Shown here: positions 56,971 to 64,000 of the stretch, piece by piece
Layout: every line of letters begins with the position of its first letter
Numbering within the stretch: the stretch's first letter is position 1
Assembly (NCBI RefSeq): GCF_963678975.1
Contig: NC_089277.1
Span: 25,556,672-25,620,671 of the forward strand
Origin: Dysidea avara
Taxonomy: Eukaryota > Porifera > Demospongiae > Dictyoceratida > Dysideidae
Direction: 5' to 3'
Length of the DNA stretch: 64,000 nucleotides
The notes under the pieces: model-generated
What the model was told of the DNA's origin: nothing
The model's input: the letters and a program-made list of their open reading frames with translations, nothing else
Databases searched by the model: none
Translations under genes and position numbers: made by a program

Positions 56971-57699
56971 TGATCACTTCACCTAATTTCTACTTTATAA
57001 ATAAAAATTCTAGCTAAAATCTACTCAATAGTAAAGTTCATTTCATAGATCTACCGATGGAATATCTGGAACATTCTATGTGTGTGTTCTATTAGAAATT
57101 CTCTAGAATTCCATCAGATCAAAGCCAATCGATATTATAGCTATTTTGGTACAGATCAGAGGGGTATATTATATACTACTATTGAGACCTACTCATGCCA
57201 ATCATCATCATCATCATCATCATAATAATAAGTACTATGCTAATAAAACTTGTAACAACAGGCTGTAAATTGTATTCTAGCATAACAGCTGCAGGGTTTA
57301 CTTTGCTAAAAGTTGAGAAACTGCATTGTATCACATTTTGCATGAAAAACTGAGATACTCTAGTAGAACAGTAACTGCAAAAACCCTGATAGAATCATGT
57401 ATACCTAATTTGGAAGGAATTACTTTACTAAAGCAAATAAATACAGGCACTATAATGCGCCTTTTAATAACAATGAACTTGCAAGCAAGCACAAAATTAT
57501 ACAGCAATTATAAGGGCAGCAATTATACATTGACTTTGGTATCAGCTGTAGATTGGTAGGTATTTTTCTATACTGGTGAGCACTAGTTTGTCTTATATCA
57601 GATCATTATCATTGCATCTGTGGATAAGAAGAACAATGATTTATGTAAAAACAAACCTCAAAGTTTGCTTTAGGGGTATTTACAATACAAATATAAGTG

Positions 57700-57960
57700 A
57701 AATCCATGCAAAAACTGTATTAAAAAGGGTGCGGCTTTCAAAAAGCCTGGATGAAAAGCTGTGAAATCACAGGTGGTGGCCATGAAATGGCTGCAATGAT
57801 GCTAATGATAATAAATCTTAGTAATGCACAAAGCCATTATTAACATTTATCATCTACATCATTGTGGCCATTTCATGGTTGCCACATTTGATTTCACAAA
57901 TTTTTACCCAAGCTTTTTGAAAGTTGCACCTTTTTATACAGTCTGGTTGTTTTTGCATGG
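57700..57960. mobile_element. Hairpin MITE, diverged relative of 14541-14866
   Basis: Inverted arms of ~110-120 bp (CAAAAACTGTATTAAAAAGG to CCTTTTTATACAGTCTGGTT). Inside, TGTGAAATC, GGCCATGAAATGGCTG and their complements correspond to the TGTGAAATCC and GGCCAAGAAATGGCTG words of the other copy. Confidence 0.7.
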
Positions 57961-57993
57961 TAACTACACATTTACAGAAAATTATATAGAAAA

Positions 57994-58411
57994 CAATGGT
58001 ACATCCAGGATGAGCATTTGAAGTAAATGCCCCCCCCCAGGAGCAATGTCCCCCTCCCCTTTGTGGAGGAACATTTTTTGATTGAAATACAAAGTCATTT
58101 ATATAACTCTTGAAAACTGCATTATTTTTTAGCTAACATTTATTGCAAACTGACCTGAAACCAAACTCAAAACAGCTGTCAAACTGTCACCCAGCACCTT
58201 CGTGCATACTAAAACTTTCATAGCCTTTTAGACAGCTTTAAAAATTTCACAGCCGTCTACAAAGTCCAAAATGGAAAAAATCGACAGTGAGTCAGTGCTA
58301 AGAGTTGATAGTTTACGGCTTCAACAAATTATGGAGAATCTACTCCCCCCAACCACCTACAACTTAGCCTGTTTGTGCCCCTCCCTTTGCCAGCTTCTGG
58401 ATCTGCCCCTG
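57994..58411. mobile_element. 5 bp-TSD MITE, family copy 3
   Basis: The left end is CAATGGTACATCCAGG and the right end is the complement of CAGGGGCAGATCCAG. GAAAA is repeated exactly at 57989-57993 and 58412-58416. A subterminal C-run follows the left end. 418 bp, non-coding. Confidence 0.8.
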
Positions 58412-60475
58412 GAAAATACTGAACAGCTTTGCACTTGGCTAGTGTGGTCACTGACAAGTATACAGTACAAAATTTAATAAAATGGAACCTTCCTCATCCG
58501 GACCTCTATTATCCAGGCGCCTCCATTACTTGGCTTGTAGTATATTGACCACAATGAAGTTTGGGTTAGAGGAGAGAGCCTAAAGGTTGCTGTTTACTTG
58601 TTAGATGGCTTGTACTGTATAGCCTAACTATTTTGAGGTTGAACAAAATATTGATAAAAATAATTTTTTTGCAGATTTGTAAACACTCCCAAAAACTATC
58701 AAACTATATGAGGTCTAAATATTTCAAGGCTAAAATTTTCACTAATAACCTCCAAAACTGCAAAATCAGCAAAACTTTTCTCCCTTGAAAGATACAGTAT
58801 ATTCTACTAATAATAACTACCACTTAGTTGCTAGGTGATAACATATTTTACAGCCCAGGAGAGTGACCATAACTGCTGTGTAGTAACTTCCTCCTCTGCT
58901 CACAACACTGTGTAGTACTTACTGATAGCAAAAACAACATTACTGGTATTTATAAATAAGTCAGTTACTTAAGCACATTTGTGCTATTTAAATACATCAC
59001 ACTTGGAGTGAACAGAAAAAAAGCAAACTGAAAAAAAGTGAAAAGAAAGATGTTCCCTGCTGTGGACCTGTACCCTGGAAAAAATGTCACTAATGGGTGC
59101 CATTTCATCTTGGGAAGTCCTGATTGCCCCCCAACTACATGTGGACTTGGTCATAGGCTTTGCTAGTGACTTGGCCAAGCTAACCTACCAAAAGAAAGAT
59201 GTTAGGATAAAGGAGGAAATTAGCTGCTGATCCTAGTCCGATGATCAAACCTCCAATGCCAGCACCACCCGCATGTTTCCCAAGTAGTCTCCGTTATGGA
59301 CATTTCTGAGATATGGACAGTAAGGGTAGGTAGGCAATAATTTATACTGATTTTTAGTTGTTGTACAATATTTTTTTAAACCGAATCACTAAATATTTGA
59401 CATTTAGTAATACTGCATACTGACACTGGGAGAATACCAGAAATTACCGGTTTTTAAATTATTTTAACATTACTATAATTATTATTATATACGGCAGAAC
59501 TTCTAAGAGCAAAGAACATAGCATAGATCTACTAGTAAGGTACGTACTAATGGGAGACCAATCAAATATGAGAGTACTATTTGTGACCTCAGTCATGCAA
59601 ATAGTTTGTTGGCTCTGTCTAAAACATTTGTTGGCTAACACCTCCAGTTTATTTTTTTTCACTTGAAGAGCATGCACTGTGTAGTCTACAATGGGGCTAT
59701 TGATGCAATGGAAGTTTATACATAATTTAGTGGGTATTTAGTAACACCGCAATATTTATAATGGTATGATATTGATCAATACTGCCTTTAAATTTGTGTA
59801 CCAAATGCTTCTGATCCAATTAATTTTACAGGCTTTAACTTACTGTAACTAAATTGCTATTCTGTCTGTATTTCACCTGACATAATATTTTACCTCACTG
59901 TACTACACACATGGTGCTACATAGGTACGGTCTAGAATCATTGCTGAAAGTAGAAAAGTGAATAATTGCAGAAGGAATTTCAAGTCACCATACCAAATTT
60001 CATGGTTTGTTCATTTGTCTGGGTAATGCATGTACCAAAATGAAACTGAAACACACAGTGAGTTTTATCTTAAAACATACCAAAAAGTGACAGCTTTGCC
60101 ATTTACAACTGCACTCATGCACAAACACTTCTATAGCATGCAATATCCCAAAATTTAAAAATGGCCTTATTTAAGCTTCAAGGGGTGCAGCTGTACACTT
60201 AATGCTAATACTGAGATTAATGGTCAGTTACTTATTTCAACAATATTCAAATTTCAGGGGCCATCAAATTTCTTAGGGCCACCAGGATTTTATTTTTATT
60301 TTTTTGTTGCTATTTTATACCACGGGGGTGAAAGTTAGCTAATAATTTTTATTTTTGCAAATTTGTAATAACTCTGTTCACGGAGCGACTGACCCTTCGA
60401 TTAGACAAAATAAACTCTCACAAAAAAACAAAAAAACAAAGAAAAAAAAACAACCCGTTTACTCGCCATGCTTTG
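58412..60475. other. Spacer, nothing coding recognised
   Basis: Contains the ~150 bp dispersed repeat at 58665-58800. Otherwise AT-rich with no exon-like signals on either strand. The missing first exon of the kinase gene could lie here or closer to 55.4 kb. Confidence 0.4.
58665..58800 (+). repeat. Dispersed ~150 bp repeat, copy B
   Basis: Partner of 50235-50385; see the shared words there. Confidence 0.6.
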
Positions 60476-60843
60476 CAGTGGCAGATCCAGGATGGGGCAT
60501 TTGGGGCAAATGCCCCCCCCTTCAAGAAGTTGCATACAAGATCGAGATACAAGAAGTTGCATACAAGATCGAGATACTCTAATAGAGCAGTCAATTACTC
60601 TAATAAAGCAGTCACAATGTTCATGAGGCAGTGTAGCTTACCTATGAAGCTACAAATAGGATTTTATTTTACATAACAGACGTGATATAGTCGGTAAGGA
60701 TAACTAGCTATTATTGTTGTGACCTTTTTTTTTTTTTTTTTTTTTTTTTTTTGGTCTTCAACTGGTTTTCAGCAAGTTTTTTGGTCTTCAACTGTTTTTC
60801 AGAAAGGTGCCCCCCCTCTTTCGAAACTCTGGATCCGCCCCTG
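60476..60843. mobile_element. 5 bp-TSD MITE, family copy 4
   Basis: The left end is CAGTGGCAGATCCAGG and the right end is the complement of CAGGGGCGGATCCAG. CTTTG is repeated exactly at 60471-60475 and 60844-60848. It has a T-run at 60725-60752 and two motifs at 60568-60615. About 300 bp match the inverted copy at 24272-24543 at high identity. Confidence 0.9.
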
Positions 60844-60856
60844 CTTTGGAAGGTAT

Positions 60857-61418
60857 TTGTATTTGTATTTGTATTTTAAGGATAAAGGCTTATGCCTGTA
60901 CATCCATAAACAAAATTAATAATTATTATGTACTTAGCTATTCTAATTACTATACAAAATCAAATAAGCAATTACTATAGTGTCTGTCCAGCAGTGTTTT
61001 AAAATCATTGACAGAGGGAGAATCAACAATAGATTGGGGTAATGAATTCCAGTCATTGATTACTCTGTTACTATAAAAATTAGATCTTGTATACGAATTA
61101 GTGTGATGTTTGAATAATTTCCTTGTGTGACCTCTTGTTACAGTAGAAGTGGATGGGGTAAATAAATGATTTTCTATATCATAACTGCCTTTGAGAATTT
61201 GGTACAAATATATCAAATCACCCCTTCGTCTACGGTGTTGTAAAGATGGTATGTTTAGATGTCTTAATCTGTCGTAGTATGATAAATGGTTGATAGATGG
61301 AATCATTCTGGTTGCTTTACGCTGCATTCTTTCAAGTTTTTGATTGTCAAGTGTGTAAGAAGGTCCCCATATGACATTGTTATATTCAACAATTGGGCGG
61401 ACAAGTGTTTGTAGCTAT
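60857..61418 (-). mobile_element. LINE, 5'-truncated, 3' end intact
   Basis: From 61418 the minus strand reads LQTLVRPIVEYNNVIWGPSY, then QHRRRRGDLIYLYQILKG and FYSNRVINDWNSLPQS, stopping near 60950. The 3' UTR ends in AAATACAAATACAAATAC at about 60857. This is a CR1/Jockey-type RT tail. No stop or frameshift within the kept part, so the truncated copy looks young. Confidence 0.8.
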
Positions 61419-61726
61419 TCAGGACTGGAGCTTCACGGAAAGTTATGTCCAGGTAAGTGTCCAAATGTTCCAGTACGAAGAAAATGCTCGCCCTCCAGTG
61501 TTAGCTGGTAAAGCAGATAAAAACAACAAGTCAACAACCATAAAACAAGTCAGCAAACTTTCTTGGGAATGCACCACGCCCATGATCACGTGATTCATCC
61601 AGAATTCCGTGACACATGCCAACATAGATAATATACCCTGAGGCCTGACATGGGTTATTATATATGATGATGCCAATAATTCTTTTCTATTTATGATAAC
61701 GCGTCAGGGCAATCTCGCGGTCATGA
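61419..61726. other. Unassigned stretch with an exon-like patch
   Basis: CAGGACTGGAGCTTC...GTCCAG|GTAAGTG near 61423-61459 has a strong donor, and the plus frame AIQDWSFTESYVQ is open. No continuing exon was found and the sequence is not recognised. Confidence 0.25.
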
Positions 61727-61822
61727 CTTTGGAGTGGCGCTTATTGATTAGAGATTATAAAGTATAGTAGTATATATGGTATAATGCGGTCTCTATTCCG
61801 AGAGACTACTAATAAGCGCCAA
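61727..61822. repeat. Short foldback repeat
   Basis: TGGCGCTTATTGATTAGAG at the left pairs with TACTAATAAGCGCCA at the right across ~50 bp. Possibly a small MITE. Confidence 0.6.
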
Positions 61823-61925
61823 GGGCTGCAGCTTTCTCGAATGTCTGGTGACGCAATTATGCAAGGCTATATAGCTACATCTAAACGCAGGAGCTTTTTT
61901 AAAGACTTCCCGGTGTCACAGTGAT

Positions 61926-62107
61926 ATATGTTTCCCCGGGTAACGTGTTTCCCGCACACATATCCCTAGGGATCCGTGTTTCCCACCAAAAGCTATCAGT
62001 GATATGTGTTTCCCGTAGCGATTTTAAAAAATATTTCACCGCACACACATATCCCTAGGGATTCGTGTTTCCCTGCGCATATATCACCAGGGATCCGTGT
62101 TTCCCAC
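61926..62107 (+). repeat. Minisatellite with embedded ATCCCTAGGGAT palindromes
   Basis: Repeats of GATATGTGTTTCCC and CATATCCCTAGGGATCCGTG + TTTCCC, about six GTGTTTCCC ends in 180 bp. ATCCCTAGGGAT is a 12 bp perfect palindrome, found twice, with a third degenerate copy. Confidence 0.8.
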
Positions 62108-62299
62108 TAAGATATAGCCATCGTGCAGTAACTCCAAGGTCCTATGGCTAGTTGCAAACAGTACGCGATCCAACCATTCAGTAGATATATATATTGCTAT
62201 ATCTAGCTAATAGACACCCATGCATATTGCATGTATTTAGCTATAGTTAGCTAACTAGCTATATAGCTACTATATAAGCTAATACAATAATTATACTAG

Positions 62300-62388
62300 C
62301 TAGCTATACTAATAATCAGAACTATAGTCATTTAAAATAAACTTTGTTGCTCTTCTCTGGACCTGCTCAATAAGTGTGATGTTCTTGA
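62300..62388 (-). mobile_element. LINE RT fragment, downstream part
   Basis: The minus strand reads ITLIEQVQRRATKFILNDYS. It continues, in the same frame, the fragment at 63860-64000 once the intervening MITE and one copy of its CTTGA duplication are set aside. A stop follows. Confidence 0.75.
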
Positions 62389-63859
62389 CAGGGGCGGATC
62401 TAGGATTTATAAAAGGGGCAGGCTAACTCAAGGTACTAATCTCTTGGGTAGAGGTGTGCAAAGCATGCTGGAACTAGGGGGGTCAGGAAATTTTGAAAAA
62501 TAAATGTTAAAATACTGCAATTTGGAGACATTCCCACGTAAAATTCATAATATTTTCTGCCTGTAGATTATATATGTGACCCTATTTTGGAAAACCATAC
62601 ATCTGGGCACATTGGCCAATTTTGTTTTTTTATAGCTACAATGAAGCACTGAGTGGTTATCTACCTTGTGTGAAAATTTTGTGACGATACGTTGAAGCAT
62701 TCCAAAGATATGGCCAATTTACTGTCTAATACATTACAAACTAACTTTCATTATCAGTTTATAGAACTGAATAGTGATCAGATGTGACAAATTGATGACA
62801 AATCACTTTGTTAACAAAGATCACCATTCTTACAATCTAAAATTAATGGAAAGAGATTCTTGAGAGTTTAATCATGTGTTCTTTGTGCTTTTTCTCAATT
62901 AAATCACTTGTAATATTGTGTAAAGACAGGAAAATGTTTGGTTTTGGGAATGAACAAATCATCCAATTTGTAAGTTAATTGTTGTCCCACGCATTGTGAA
63001 ACTACTACATGGTCTGATATAATTGAGTATATCACCTAGATAAAAGAAGCTATGGGTGTGAAATTTCACAGCAAGAAGGCTTAATACGTAGTTGCTTTAT
63101 CAGAATATGTAAAAAATTAATTTAAAAAAAATCACTGAAATTTTCAATTGAGAATTCCCACAAATTTTGCATGTGCCTAGATGTATGGTTTTCCAAAATA
63201 GGGTCACATATACTGCTTTTAGATTATAGGTATGGCTCTCTGAAGCATTTTGTTAATGGAAAAGTTTGGGTAGGTACAGACAACCAAGTACATGATGCAC
63301 CCCTCTCACAATTGCACAACACTGAATAGGTGCATGTTAGAATAATAATGTTGAAAGAGGAAAATTTTGAAATTTGAACAATACAAGATTGAATCTGAGA
63401 GCATTTTCAATGGAAATTGCCTACCTGAATTAAGTATTGCCATACATATTAACTACACAAGTGGATGAATGAAGCCCTTTAAACAGACCAATGCACTTCA
63501 TTGTATGTATAGGTGCAGGCAGATTTGGAAAAATTTCATAACAGAACAGACTACATGTTTCCAGTGAATGCTCTATTAGAGTAGTTAGCTGACTGCTCTA
63601 TTAGAGTATCTCGATCTTGTACCTCCAATGCTGATCCAGGTCCTTGTTGTATAAAATTTAGCATAAATCCACTGATAATACCTTGGAAAGATGTTTATAA
63701 GGTGGTTTTATGAGTATTTGCATTATTAGTGATCATATAATTATGCTAAGACAAAATTTTATCATTATAATTCTCAGCATCATATTGATCAAGTAAAGCC
63801 TAAATATGAAGGGGGGCTTCAGCCCCCAAAGCCCCCCCCCCTTCCTGAATCCATCCCTG
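62389..63859. mobile_element. 5 bp-TSD MITE, family copy 5, nested in a LINE
   Basis: The left end is CAGGGGCGGATCTAGGA and the right end is the complement of CAGGGATGGATTCAGGA. CTTGA is repeated exactly at 62384-62388 and 63860-63864. It is 1471 bp because a second MITE (62575-63208) sits inside. A C/G-run flanks the right end and paired motifs lie at 63569-63620. Confidence 0.9.
62575..63208. mobile_element. TGTGACC-ended MITE nested in the 62389-63859 MITE
   Basis: A ~35 bp inverted repeat: TGTGACCCTATTTTGGAAAA at the left, its exact complement at the right, followed by CCATACATCT. TATA flanks each side (62571-62574, 63209-63212), consistent with a TA target. 634 bp, non-coding. Confidence 0.85.
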
Positions 63860-64000
63860 CTTGATATGGTTAGGTTTCCAAATCACTGAACAGTATATAA
63901 CTTGCAATCTCACTAAGGAAATATACAAAGTTCTCTTGGCTGTCACTGTTTGATGCTTGCTAAAGCTGCGATGGAGCAGTCCTAGCATTCTGTAGGTCTT
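63860..64000 (-). mobile_element. LINE RT fragment, upstream part, cut by the window edge
   Basis: The minus strand reads MLGLLHRSFSKHQTVTAKRT then LYISLVRLQVIYCSVIWKPN, a conserved stretch of CR1/Jockey-like RT thumb regions. It is interrupted at 63860 by the MITE. Confidence 0.75.

Overview
The window looks like accessory-rich nuclear DNA of an early-branching invertebrate, most likely a demosponge. It is AT-rich, its real genes are broken into many short GT-AG exons, it has no bacterial-style operons, and transposon debris fills almost every intron and spacer. The sponge call is an inference from gene style (intronless F-box/LRR gene, ankyrin-kinase gene, divergent USP) and repeat texture; no marker in the window proves it.

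Layout. 1-621: broken relic of a coding repeat. 985-2925 (+): intact single-exon F-box/LRR gene. 6025-15890 (+): 3' half of a USP16/45-like deubiquitinase, interrupted and frameshifted, hence a pseudogene. Its long intron holds a GTGTGTG-rich minisatellite, a 3.1 kb element with ~230 bp inverted ends built from GGTCC repeats, and a 3.3 kb satellite of ~31 bp monomers. 16048-22368 (-): complete BEL/Pao LTR retrotransposon with two LTRs that look identical by eye, a 5 bp target duplication, and gag and pol in different frames. 26932-41470 (+): intact, multi-exon paralogue of the USP pseudogene. Thirteen exons join in consistent phase and carry Cys, His and Asp boxes, but the GNTC motif around the catalytic Cys reads GFKC. 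Additional 5' exons lie at 23081-26116, but their joining is unsettled. 43256-55433 (-): a four-exon ankyrin-repeat, coiled-coil, protein kinase gene, convergent with the USP gene. 55.4-64 kb: mostly LINE fragments and nested MITEs.

The most distinctive signals are in the repeats. Five elements (24143-24599, 37568-38392, 57994-58411, 60476-60843, 62389-63859) share CAGGGGCGGATCCAGG-like inverted ends and each is flanked by a different exact 5 bp duplication. An 18 bp motif around the palindrome CTCTAATAGAG recurs at about 18 places on both strands, often in pairs and inside MITEs of unrelated end types. At the right edge a LINE is split by a 1.47 kb MITE that is itself split by a second MITE.

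I found no CRISPR array, operon or obvious new enzymatic system. Exon ends, phases, repeat ends and target duplications were read directly. Family names come from motif recognition without any database search.
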